A stretch of DNA of 6,043 nucleotides, from NCBI GenBank assembly GCA_030619185.1, contig JAUXBW010000142.1, positions 1 through 6,043 of the forward strand. Reading direction: 5' to 3'. Position numbers and translations under genes: made by a program. Source of the DNA: Methyloprofundus sp. (GTDB lineage: Bacteria > Pseudomonadota > Gammaproteobacteria > Methylococcales > Methylomonadaceae). This document shows, piece by piece, positions 1 to 6,043 of the stretch (position 1 is its first letter; each line of letters opens with the position of its first letter). The notes under the pieces were generated by a model that saw only the letters and a list, made by a program, of their open reading frames with translations, did no database searches and was not told the DNA's origin.

Positions 1-141
1 GGTAACTCGTAAAAAATAACACCTCCGAATTTCCAAAGTCTCCGTGGAAACAAGCACTGATATTGGGGCACTTTTTTACTCTTCCATCATATAAAATGCA
101 ATATTGCGAACTACATTCGCTGCACCTGAATTACTCAATGA

Positions 142-196
142 GGAGTAGGCTTTAGCCTACAAGATGTAATGATATGTGTAGGCTAAAGCCTACTCC
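142..196. repeat. Facing pair of GTAG-type palindromic repeats (REP/BIME-like)
   Basis: Two 19-bp arms, GGAGTAGGCTTTAGCCTAC at 142-160 and its exact reverse complement at 178-196, flank a 17-bp spacer. Each arm contains its own small palindrome, GTAGGCT and AGCCTAC around a 2-base centre. The unit lies 7 bp beyond the ttcA stop codon, the usual place for repetitive extragenic palindromes. REP sequences mobilised by RAYT (TnpA-REP) proteins often begin with GTAG or GGAG, and both tetranucleotides occur here. Assignment to that class is inference, since only one pair is visible and no RAYT gene lies in the window. The long inverted repeat could also end or stabilise the ttcA transcript, although no clear T-run follows it on the minus strand. 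Confidence 0.7.
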
Positions 197-203
197 CCAA
201 AAC

Positions 204-1061
204 TTACTGCAATATTTCCAGGCCCGCAGTATCACTTTCAAATACAGGCGGCATATCTGTATCTTGTCGATCCAGCTTTAACCCCATAAAGTTAAATAAC
301 TGAGTGTCTGCTAATTGTGAGGGTGCGATATTTTGCAGGCTGGAAAATATGCTTTCCAGCCGCCCAGGAAATAGCTTGTCCCAGCCTTCCAGCATTTGCT
401 TCATGGCCTGACGCTGCAGGTTTTCCTGAGATCCACATAAATTACACGGAATAATTGGAAACTGCATAAACTCATTATATTTAATAATATCCTGCTCTTT
501 ACAATAGGCTAGCGGCCTGATCACTATATTTTTACCATCATCACTCAGTAGCTTTGGTGGCATGGCTTTTAATTTTCCCGCATAAAATATATTCAGAAAA
601 AACGTTTCCAGAATATCATCCCGGTGATGCCCCAAGGCAATTTTAGTCACGCCCTGCTGCTGCGCATAGCCATATAAAGAACCACGGCGTAAACGAGAAC
701 ATAGGCTGCAGGTTGTTTGCCCTTCTGGAATCACACGCTTGACGATACTATAGGTATCATTCTCAATAATATGATACGCAACACCCAGTTTTTCCAGATA
801 TTCAGGCAACACATGCTCGGGAAATCCTGGCTGTTTCTGATCCAGATTAACCGCCAGAATATCGAACTGGATCGGCGCAGTTTTCTGTAAATGCATCAGT
901 ATATCCAGCAAGGTATATGAATCCTTGCCGCCTGATAAGCAGACCATCACTTTATCGCCGGCTTCTATCATATTAAAATCGGCAATCGCACTGCCTACAT
1001 TTCTGCGTAAGCGTTTATGTAATTTATTAAATTCTGTACGATCTTTTTTGGGATTAGACAT
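204..1061 (-). CDS. ttcA: tRNA 2-thiocytidine(32) synthetase TtcA
   Basis: TtcA is a cytoplasmic ATP- and [4Fe-4S]-dependent enzyme that thiolates cytidine 32 in the anticodon loop of certain tRNAs. From the chosen start the protein has 285 residues. The PP-loop ATP-pyrophosphatase motif SGGKDS is at residues 43-48. The cluster ligands expected from the family are C118 and C121 (in [11 protein letters not shown]) and C206 (in IPCNLCGS, with C209 beside it). Other family blocks are [21 protein letters not shown] near 73-93, GHHRDDI near 144-150 and [11 protein letters not shown] near 167-177. The frame opens further upstream at a GTG (1118), but that would add 19 hydrophobic residues unlike the family and would lie inside a hairpin. 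ATG at 1061 gives [22 protein letters not shown], which lines up with the E. coli N-terminus. The Shine-Dalgarno is weak. The gene lies downstream of fabB on the same strand but is separated from it by a terminator-like hairpin. Confidence 0.97.
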   Translation of the reverse strand: MSNPKKDRTEFNKLHKRLRRNVGSAIADFNMIEAGDKVMVCLSGGKDSYTLLDILMHLQKTAPIQFDILAVNLDQKQPGFPEHVLPEYLEKLGVAYHIIENDTYSIVKRVIPEGQTTCSLCSRLRRGSLYGYAQQQGVTKIALGHHRDDILETFFLNIFYAGKLKAMPPKLLSDDGKNIVIRPLAYCKEQDIIKYNEFMQFPIIPCNLCGSQENLQRQAMKQMLEGWDKLFPGRLESIFSSLQNIAPSQLADTQLFNFMGLKLDRQDTDMPPVFESDTAGLEILQ

Positions 1062-1086
1062 GTAAAACAACTTAATATATAACGAC

Positions 1087-1131
1087 AAAAGACGAGAAAG
1101 CACTATTTTAATAAGCACTTTCTCGCCTTTT
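1087..1131 (-). terminator. Likely intrinsic terminator between fabB and ttcA
   Basis: CGAGAAAG (1093-1100) pairs with CTTTCTCG (1118-1125). The stem extends outward through AAAAG/CTTTT (1087-1091 with 1127-1131), giving 14 pairs. The single non-Watson-Crick position (1092/1126) is a G-U wobble in minus-strand RNA but an A-C mismatch in plus-strand RNA, so the fold favours the minus strand. Read on that strand, an A-rich left arm and a TCTTTT right arm give the usual A-stem-T layout. It lies about 60 bp after the fabB stop codon and would end the fabA-fabB message. The stem is poor in GC, so efficiency is uncertain. If ttcA has a promoter near 1140, the hairpin would instead lie in its leader. 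Confidence 0.55.
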
Positions 1132-1139
1132 GTTTAAAG

Positions 1140-1145
1140 ATTATA
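1140..1145 (-). promoter_or_regulatory. Possible -10 box for ttcA
   Basis: The minus strand reads TATAAT here, a perfect sigma-70 -10 hexamer about 80 bp upstream of the ttcA ATG. At spacings of 16 to 18 bp the upstream hexamers, which fall within the palindrome at 1150-1179, do not resemble TTGACA. The assignment rests on one hexamer only, in AT-rich DNA. Confidence 0.25.
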
Positions 1146-1149
1146 GTAA

Positions 1150-1179
1150 TTGTAGAGCGGACTAGAGTCCGCTCTACAA
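1150..1179. repeat. Perfect palindrome, REP-like, between fabB and ttcA
   Basis: TTGTAGAGCGGACT (1150-1163) and its exact reverse complement AGTCCGCTCTACAA (1166-1179) surround a 2-base centre. As RNA this makes a strong, GC-containing hairpin on either strand. It contains GTAG at each outer end, like the pair at 142-196, but the inner sequence differs. It lies 13 bp past the fabB stop codon. A REP-class element is the likeliest reading. It could also act as a transcript-stabilising or terminating hairpin, though no T-run follows directly on the minus strand. Confidence 0.7.
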
Positions 1180-1180
1180 C

Positions 1181-1198
1181 CGGTTAAAACATTAACCG
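1181..1198 (-). other. Small hairpin overlapping the fabB stop codon
   Basis: CGGTTAA (1181-1187) pairs with TTAACCG (1192-1198) across a 4-base loop. The fabB TAA stop (1192-1194) lies inside one arm. It directly abuts the palindrome at 1150-1179, so the 3' end of the fabB message could form consecutive stem-loops. A role in protecting the 3' end is inference, and a 7-bp AT-containing stem may be chance. Confidence 0.4.
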
Positions 1199-2415
1199 TT
1201 ATAGCGCTGAAAAATCAACGAGGCATTGGTACCACCAAAGCCAAAGCTATTCGACATCAGAGTATCCAAAGTCACATTATCTTTACGCTCGGCAACAATC
1301 GGCATGCCCTCAGCCATTGGATCTAACTGGGTAATATTGGCCGAGGCACTAATAAAATTATTCTGCATCATCAGGATAGAATAAATCGCTTCATTAACAC
1401 CCGCCGCACCTAATGCATGACCCGTTAAAGATTTGGTCGAAGTGATATAAGGCATAGCTTCAGGCGTAAACACTTCACGCAAGGCACCTATTTCACGTTC
1501 ATCACCTACAGGCGTACTAGTACCGTGTGCGTTGACATAATCCACTTTATCACCATGAATTGTAGCCATTGCCTGTTGCATACAACGCACCGCACCTTCA
1601 CCTGAAGGCTGCACCATATCATAGCCATCGGATGTCGCACCATAGCCAGTGATTTCAGCATATATTTTCGCACCACGAGCTTTGGCATGTTCCAGTTCTT
1701 CAAGAACTAACACACCGCCTCCTCCAGAAATCACAAAGCCATCTCTGGTTAAATCATAAGCGCGAGAAGCCGTGGTAGGTGTATCGTTATATTTAGATGA
1801 CATGGCTCCCATGGCATCAAACAGCACCGACATGGTCCAATGCACTTCTTCACCGCCGCCAGCAAAGACAACATCCTGCTTACCTAGCTGAATCTGCTCC
1901 ATCGCATTACCAATACAATGCGCACTAGTTGCACAGGCTGAAGTAATAGAGTAATTAATACCCTTTATTTTAAACGGTGTTGCCAGGCAGGCAATATTGG
2001 TACTGGACATAGTGCGTGGCACCATATAAGGTCCGACACGCTTCAGCCCTTTTTCGCGCAATATATCCGCAGCGGCCACTAGATTTGATGTAGAAGGGCC
2101 ACCTGAGCCCATGATCAAACCGGTACGTACATTGGAAACTTCATTCTCTTCCAAGCCTGCATCAGTAATCGCCTGCTGCATGGCAATATAATTAAATGCC
2201 GCACCGTCACCCATAAAGCGCTTAACTTTACGCTCGATAAAATCGTCCAGATTAATATCTATCGCACCGCGCACATGACTGCGAAACCCTAACTCTTTAT
2301 AGTCTTCAGCAAAACTAATGCCTGACTTTCCTTCCTTTAAAGATGCAAGAACTTCGTCACTGTTATTTCCAATACTAGAAACAACACCTAGTCCTGTGAT
2401 AACTATTCTTTTCAT
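1192..2415 (-). CDS. fabB: 3-oxoacyl-ACP synthase I (beta-ketoacyl-ACP synthase), FabB
   Basis: FabB is a cytoplasmic homodimeric condensing enzyme of type II fatty acid synthesis. It elongates acyl-ACP with malonyl-ACP and is needed to extend the cis-3-decenoyl-ACP made by FabA. The 407-residue product begins [18 protein letters not shown] as in E. coli FabB, and its length is typical. The thiolase-fold Cys-His-His triad is intact: C161 in [13 protein letters not shown]297 in [11 protein letters not shown] and H333 in TGHALGAAG, with the conserved K328 (STKSLTGH) and the C-terminal [11 protein letters not shown] loop. The stretch [27 protein letters not shown] separates it from FabF, matching FabB closely. 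ATG at 2415 follows the fabA stop by 10 bp, and a GAGACGAGA Shine-Dalgarno lies between them, so translation is probably coupled. No damage is seen. Confidence 0.97.
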   Translation of the reverse strand: MKRIVITGLGVVSSIGNNSDEVLASLKEGKSGISFAEDYKELGFRSHVRGAIDINLDDFIERKVKRFMGDGAAFNYIAMQQAITDAGLEENEVSNVRTGLIMGSGGPSTSNLVAAADILREKGLKRVGPYMVPRTMSSTNIACLATPFKIKGINYSITSACATSAHCIGNAMEQIQLGKQDVVFAGGGEEVHWTMSVLFDAMGAMSSKYNDTPTTASRAYDLTRDGFVISGGGGVLVLEELEHAKARGAKIYAEITGYGATSDGYDMVQPSGEGAVRCMQQAMATIHGDKVDYVNAHGTSTPVGDEREIGALREVFTPEAMPYITSTKSLTGHALGAAGVNEAIYSILMMQNNFISASANITQLDPMAEGMPIVAERKDNVTLDTLMSNSFGFGGTNASLIFQRYNG

Positions 2416-2425
2416 ATCTCGTCTC

Positions 2426-2941
2426 TTAAAAAGCTGTTGTATTGGTAAATAAACCTACACGTAGGTCTTTTGCTGTGTAAATCACTTTGCCATCAACTTC
2501 CATCGTTGCATCGGCAATGCCCATCACTAGTTTGCGCATAATAACGCGCTTTAACTGTACTCGATAAATCACTTTTTTTGCCGTTGGCAATACCTGACCG
2601 ATAAATTTAACTTCGCCAACGCCTAAAGCCCGCCCTCTACCCGGCCCACCTTTCCAGCCCAGAAAAAAACCAACAAGTTGCCACATGGCATCAAGCCCTA
2701 GACATCCAGGCATCACAGGGTCGCCTTGAAAATGACAATCAAAAAACCACAGGTCGGGATTAATATCTAACTCAGCAACCATCTCACCTTTATCAAAGTC
2801 GCCACCCTCATCAGTGATAAGAGTAATTCGATCCATCATTAACATATTAGGCAGTGGCAACTTAGCATTTCCTGGTCCAAATAGGCCGTCATGCCCAGAT
2901 TTTAATAACTCTTCGCGATCATAACTATTCTGCTTTTGCAT
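2426..2941 (-). CDS. fabA: 3-hydroxydecanoyl-ACP dehydratase/isomerase FabA
   Basis: FabA dehydrates 3-hydroxydecanoyl-ACP and isomerises trans-2- to cis-3-decenoyl-ACP, the step that commits carbon to unsaturated fatty acids. It is a cytoplasmic homodimer with the hot-dog fold. The product has 171 residues (E. coli 172). The catalytic pair is visible as H70 in [20 protein letters not shown] and D84 in the same block. PNMLMMDRI (31-39) and the glycine-rich [18 protein letters not shown] (96-113) are also family signatures. ATG at 2941 has AGGA about 6 bases upstream. fabA is the first gene of a two-gene operon with fabB. In E. coli the two genes are unlinked, but adjacency is common in other gammaproteobacteria such as Pseudomonas. 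Confidence 0.97.
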   Translation of the reverse strand: MQKQNSYDREELLKSGHDGLFGPGNAKLPLPNMLMMDRITLITDEGGDFDKGEMVAELDINPDLWFFDCHFQGDPVMPGCLGLDAMWQLVGFFLGWKGGPGRGRALGVGEVKFIGQVLPTAKKVIYRVQLKRVIMRKLVMGIADATMEVDGKVIYTAKDLRVGLFTNTTAF

Positions 2942-2987
2942 TCCCAGTCCTGTTTCTTTTTTTATAATTATGTATGGTATTGAAGTT

Positions 2988-3016
2988 ATTATACCTTGAA
3001 ATTAATGCAGATAGAG
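2988..3016 (-). promoter_or_regulatory. Probable fabA-fabB promoter
   Basis: On the minus strand a perfect TATAAT occupies 2988-2993, about 46 bp before the fabA ATG, a plausible distance for a leader of roughly 40 bases. The -35 position (about 3010-3017) reads TCTCTAT, a poor match to TTGACA, so activation by a regulator or a weak promoter is possible. A 5-bp inverted repeat GGTAT/ATACC (2976-2980, 2991-2995) overlaps the -10 box. I see no TGGT..ACCA-type FadR site and no FabR-like palindrome. Confidence 0.4.
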
Positions 3017-3110
3017 AAATTTATCATGTGTTTTCTGCAACCATAATAAGTAAATAATGATAACCCTTTTAAGTTAAAAAACTTTAAAAATAACAGTATG
3101 TAAAGAGTTT

Positions 3111-3186
3111 CGTCATTCCCGAAGTCTTTTATCGGGAATCTGTGCTTAACCAGCGAGATTCCTGCTAAAGCCATACAGGAATGACG
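3111..3186. repeat. 76-bp CGTCATTCC-bounded repeat with two hairpins (MITE-like)
   Basis: The element is bounded by CGTCATTCC (3111-3119) and its exact reverse complement GGAATGACG (3178-3186). Within it, ATTCCCGA (3115-3122) pairs with TCGGGAAT (3132-3139), and ATTCCTG (3158-3164) pairs with CAGGAAT (3176-3182). Either the termini pair across the whole unit or two separate stem-loops form. Sequences of the type GTCATTCCCG...CGGGAATGAC are widespread dispersed intergenic repeats in proteobacteria. This copy is small, lacks any transposase and fits that group. Target-site duplications are not evident. Confidence 0.7.
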
Positions 3187-3242
3187 AGGTATAGTTGGGA
3201 GTTATACGAAATCAGGTAAACCTAAAAACATCAGTTGAACGC

Positions 3243-5177
3243 TCAATTTACCCGTGCACTTGCATCCATCGTAACCTTAGACCTTATATCACGCATAAAA
3301 TCACTCATGCGTTTTTCACCACTCTGTAAGCGACTTTGATAGATTAAAGCGTAGGCTAAAACTGCAGCGACATAAGCTCTGGTTTCCTTATAAGTTATCG
3401 TCTCTATCCAGATATCAGCCGCATAGTCCCCATCAAAATTCAGCCATCTAGTGACATTATGTGGACCCGCATTATAAGCCGCAGCAGCCAGCGCAAAATG
3501 CCCATCAAACTTATCTAACATTTGCCTGTAATAATAAGTACCGAATTTTAAATTAACATCTGGCTGCAATAAAACCGACTTAGACTTCCAGGGATAGTTA
3601 ATTTCCCTGGCTATCTGCTTTCCCGTTTGCGGCATAATTTGCATCAAACCCATTGCACCCACCGGAGAACCAGCCGTTTCATCAAACATACTTTCCCTAC
3701 GCACCAGAGCATAAATAATCGTCGTATCCAATTGCTGTAAGCGTGCATTTTGCTGGATTTTCTCGGCATAATCGATAGGAAAGCGTAACCCCACATCATC
3801 CCAGTATTTTGCCCTGGCCACGGTAAGTATCGCAACTCGATGCCATCCCCATTGTTGCGCAATTTTTGCGGCTGTTAACAAATCATTACCCTTTAGATTT
3901 CGCACCGCCTGCCACCAAAACTGTTGCGCTTCTTTGTTCAGTTCCAGCGCTTTAAATTCGCTCACTATGCTAAAGTTCTCCTGAGCCAGTAAGCGTATTT
4001 TATTCTTTTCATCCACTATAATTGGCTTATCACCTAGCGCATAATCCTGCTGTAAATAATCAGCGGCTAAAAAACCATAATAACTACGTTCACGCGCAAG
4101 TTTTTTAAAAATCGCGATGCCTTTTGCTTGCTGGCCAGTTTGCAAAAATGCTCTAGCCTGCCAATAGCGCCAGCGTTCCTTTACTTTTTCCTTAGCAGAT
4201 AAATTATTTAACGCTTGCTGCACATGCTGCCAATTATTCTCGCTTAACGCAGCTCGAACAGCCCATAAGCGTGTCGTCGCATCCAGTTGTTTTAATTGCT
4301 TAAAGTGTGCATAAGCCTTATCGGACTTATTAAAGGCTAACTGCAATGCAATAGCACGCTCTATTTTGTGAGTTTGAGCACGGCTTAATGCAAAAGATGA
4401 CTTTTGAGCACCCCATAATAGCGAGGCATTATCTACATCTGCAGAAACCTGTCTGCGCATCGCGTAAGTAAACATATCAGCCCGCTGTGATTTTGATACA
4501 GCCGATAAAATCCCGGTTTGAGAGATCAATTGTGGATTTTTAATCAGCTTCAACCACGCTTCAGCATTATTAAGATCTTGTGAGCTGCTTAGTTTTTTTT
4601 GTAGATAAGCCGCTAAACTATACTGCCGGGCTTTAGCAGCAAGCATAAATCGTTGCCAAATTAATTTCTGCGTTAAAAACGAAGACTGGGTAAATTTATT
4701 AAGTAAAGCATCACAATCTTTAGGCAAAGAAGAGCCCGTTAACCAGATCTTCTGCGTCGCCTTTAAAGCTTTAGTCTTATAGTTCCGCTGATATTCTGCC
4801 CAATAATAACGACACTGTATTTGCTTACTTTTAGACGGCTTATAATTTGCCACAAAAACATCCCACTCACCGCGTTTATAAAGATAAGCTAGCCATTTCC
4901 TACGCAACTTAGCTGTATAAATAGGCTTCCTTGTCTTGCTTAAATAATGTTGTATTTGCCGGGTTTGATCTAAATGCAAACTTAACCATTGATACTGCAA
5001 ATAAAAATACAAAGGATACGTTTCCAGACTCGTACTTAATGCTTTATAGCCTTGATCATCACCCGCGATAATCATCTGTTCGGCTTGCAAAAAATCATGA
5101 CGTTGCTGTTCACGTACACTGGCAATACTCTGCATGGATCCAGTCAACAGAAGTAAAAGCAATAAATTATTTAACAT
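3243..5177 (-). CDS. slt: Soluble lytic murein transglycosylase, Slt70 type
   Basis: Slt cleaves the MurNAc-GlcNAc bond of peptidoglycan in the periplasm, leaving 1,6-anhydro-MurNAc ends. The 644-residue product matches the E. coli precursor (645) in length. Residues about 1-20 form a signal peptide with a leucine run at 5-11. Residues about 25-400 are helix-rich, corresponding to the U-shaped superhelical domain, and include the family block YYGFLAADYL (366-375). A linker region spans about 400-475. The C-terminal lysozyme-like domain has catalytic E495 in VRRESMFD, GAMGLMQIMPQTG (507-519), AAAAYNAGP (564-572) and ETITYKETRAYV (592-603). ATG at 5177 is forced, because an in-frame TAG lies two codons upstream. 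The signal peptide has no Lys or Arg before its core, which is unusual. The GGAAAGGG Shine-Dalgarno is 12 bases from the ATG, rather far. The gene is transcribed divergently from the ABC gene. Confidence 0.93.
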   Translation of the reverse strand: MLNNLLLLLLLTGSMQSIASVREQQRHDFLQAEQMIIAGDDQGYKALSTSLETYPLYFYLQYQWLSLHLDQTRQIQHYLSKTRKPIYTAKLRRKWLAYLYKRGEWDVFVANYKPSKSKQIQCRYYWAEYQRNYKTKALKATQKIWLTGSSLPKDCDALLNKFTQSSFLTQKLIWQRFMLAAKARQYSLAAYLQKKLSSSQDLNNAEAWLKLIKNPQLISQTGILSAVSKSQRADMFTYAMRRQVSADVDNASLLWGAQKSSFALSRAQTHKIERAIALQLAFNKSDKAYAHFKQLKQLDATTRLWAVRAALSENNWQHVQQALNNLSAKEKVKERWRYWQARAFLQTGQQAKGIAIFKKLARERSYYGFLAADYLQQDYALGDKPIIVDEKNKIRLLAQENFSIVSEFKALELNKEAQQFWWQAVRNLKGNDLLTAAKIAQQWGWHRVAILTVARAKYWDDVGLRFPIDYAEKIQQNARLQQLDTTIIYALVRRESMFDETAGSPVGAMGLMQIMPQTGKQIAREINYPWKSKSVLLQPDVNLKFGTYYYRQMLDKFDGHFALAAAAYNAGPHNVTRWLNFDGDYAADIWIETITYKETRAYVAAVLAYALIYQSRLQSGEKRMSDFMRDIRSKVTMDASARVN

Positions 5178-5203
5178 TATCTACATACACCCTTTCCAAT
5201 TTA

Positions 5204-5233
5204 TTCCCATAAGGTTATTTTTAAAGCTATAAT
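5204..5233 (+). promoter_or_regulatory. Likely promoter of the ABC transporter gene
   Basis: TTCCCA (5204-5209) and a perfect TATAAT (5228-5233) are spaced by 18 bp, a sigma-70-like pair with 4 of 6 matches at -35. The -10 box ends 41 bp before the GTG start. The 7-bp direct repeat TTAAAGC occurs immediately upstream of the -10 (5221-5227) and again at 5240-5246, 19 bp apart, and could be a regulator site. No equally good promoter is visible for slt on the opposite strand. Confidence 0.5.
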
Positions 5234-5274
5234 CCAGTATTAAAGCCCCATAAACACTCATTCACACATCAATC

Positions 5275-6043
5275 GTGCCAAACCAAGACGACACCAGAAC
5301 CATCCCTTATACCTGGTCTTATATCCTAAGCATTGCCAAGCAACATAAAAAAGAACTGATTAGCGCACATTTACTTGCCATTCTAGCCACCCTGGCAACG
5401 GTACCCGTACCCTTGTTAATGCCTTTACTGGTTGATGAAGTGTTGTTAAATAAACCAGGCATTACCACCCACACTATCAATCAGTTCGCGCCTGCACACT
5501 GGCAAACACCCCTACTTTATATTAGTGTTATATTAATCACCAGCCTTGTTTTAAGATCACTGGGGATTATTTTTAATATCATCCAGTCACGCCAGTTTTG
5601 TCGCATTTCTAAAGACATTATATTTCGCATACGCAAAAACCAGATCAATCACCTCAAACATATCTCCATGGCCGAGTATGAAAGCCTGGGTAGCGGTACG
5701 GTCATCAGCCATTTAGTCACCGATCTGGATACCATTGATACATTTATAGGTAGCACGACCAGTAAACTACTGGTGGCTACTCTGACAATTTTAGGGACAG
5801 GCATTATTCTCTTATGGATGCACTGGCAGTTAGGTCTGTTTATCTTGCTACTAAACCCTATCGTCATCTTCTTTACCCGTAGCTTGGGAAAAAAAGTTAA
5901 AATCTTAAAGGCAAAAGAAAACTCAGCCTATGGCATTTTCCAACAAGCTCTATCTGAGACACTGGAAGCCATTCAGCAAATACGCGTCAGTAACCGGGAA
6001 ACGCACTACTATAAAAAACTGATCGATTCCGCTGCCAAAGTAA
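5275..6043 (+). CDS. ABC exporter permease-ATPase, N-terminal part (cut by window edge)
   Basis: The frame is open from GTG at 5275 to the right edge, 256 codons, and covers most of an ABC exporter transmembrane domain in the inner membrane. Hydrophobic segments lie at about residues 28-52, 80-102, 164-182 and 186-201. Family-like stretches are VPVPLLMPLLVDEVLL (43-58), ISMAEYESLGSGTVISHLVTDLDTIDTFIG (about 130-159) and AYGIFQQALSETLEAIQQIRVSNRE (about 217-242), the last two typical of MsbA-like type I exporters with a fused ATPase. Walker A, signature and Walker B motifs would lie beyond the edge, so fusion to an ATPase is inferred. An in-frame TAA at 5251 and the lack of any ATG before residue 49 favour the GTG start, although no clear Shine-Dalgarno precedes it. 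The substrate cannot be told; lipid or drug export are both possible. Confidence 0.85.
   Translation, partial: MPNQDDTRTIPYTWSYILSIAKQHKKELISAHLLAILATLATVPVPLLMPLLVDEVLLNKPGITTHTINQFAPAHWQTPLLYISVILITSLVLRSLGIIFNIIQSRQFCRISKDIIFRIRKNQINHLKHISMAEYESLGSGTVISHLVTDLDTIDTFIGSTTSKLLVATLTILGTGIILLWMHWQLGLFILLLNPIVIFFTRSLGKKVKILKAKENSAYGIFQQALSETLEAIQQIRVSNRETHYYKKLIDSAAKV

Larger units (their letters stand above)
2942..3242. other. Intergenic region between slt and fabA
   Basis: This 301-bp AT-rich gap has no gene I can support. An open frame on the minus strand from 3174 to 2989 runs through the repeat at 3111-3186 and into the fabA promoter region, and its translation resembles no family, so it is not called. 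Besides the promoter and the repeat listed separately, there is an AT-only imperfect inverted repeat near 3067-3089 (AAGTT/AACTT core). No clear T-tailed terminator follows slt, but the hairpins of the 3111-3186 repeat lie about 60 bp past its stop codon and could serve. Confidence 0.6.

Noticed and set aside
1..71. Short open frame on the minus strand from GTG at 71 running off the left edge
   Set aside because: Only 23 codons are visible, there is no Shine-Dalgarno and the translation resembles nothing known to me. A GGAGGT at 21-26 (minus) has no start codon within reach inside the window.
1062..1118. N-terminal extension of TtcA from a GTG at 1118
   Set aside because: It adds 19 hydrophobic residues not expected in TtcA, starts inside the terminator-like hairpin, and the ATG at 1061 gives the family-typical N-terminus.
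1506..1703. 65-codon open frame within fabB
   Set aside because: It lies wholly inside the well-supported fabB coding frame and has no recognisable product.
2989..3174. 61-codon open frame on the minus strand between slt and fabA
   Set aside because: It begins inside the 76-bp repeat, overlaps the fabA -10 box and resembles no protein family; most likely chance.
3644..3862. 72-codon open frame within slt
   Set aside because: Contained in slt, where the catalytic-domain frame is intact and conserved; a shadow frame.
5649..5867. 72-codon minus-strand open frame within the ABC gene
   Set aside because: It is antisense to a clear ABC exporter membrane domain and shows no family resemblance.
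1..6043. A new defence, mobile or biosynthetic system
   Set aside because: All genes belong to well-known housekeeping families with intact motifs. There is no CRISPR array, integrase, transposase, toxin pair or unknown gene cluster in the window.

Overview
The window looks like ordinary chromosomal core sequence from a gammaproteobacterium of moderate to low GC. TtcA, FabA, FabB and a Slt70-type lytic transglycosylase all resemble their Escherichia coli counterparts closely in motif and length. The FabA/FabB pair, the classical anaerobic route to unsaturated fatty acids, points to Gammaproteobacteria. I cannot fix the genus. The mix of genes and intergenic palindromes would suit, for example, a methanotroph of the Methylococcales, but that is a guess.

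Layout, left to right. Positions 1-203 hold no gene I can support, but end in two facing copies of a palindromic GTAG-type repeat. ttcA (204-1061, minus) encodes the tRNA C32 2-thiolation enzyme. The 130-bp gap to fabB carries three consecutive hairpins: one at the fabB stop codon, one perfect 14-bp-arm palindrome, and one terminator-like. fabB (1192-2415) and fabA (2426-2941), both minus, form a tight fabA-fabB operon with a 10-bp gap. The 301-bp stretch 2942-3242 holds a probable fabA promoter and a 76-bp CGTCATTCC-bounded repeat that can fold into two hairpins. slt (3243-5177, minus) encodes a 644-residue murein transglycosylase. A 97-bp divergent intergenic region then leads to the 5' part of an ABC exporter gene (5275 to the right edge, plus), cut off before its ATPase domain.

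Functionally, FabA makes and isomerises the C10 intermediate and FabB elongates the cis product, so these two work as a pair. TtcA (tRNA modification), Slt (cell wall turnover) and the ABC exporter are housekeeping neighbours with no evident shared pathway. I found no undescribed system. The most notable content is non-coding: every gap between genes on the left and centre of the window carries a palindromic repeat, of at least two sequence types.
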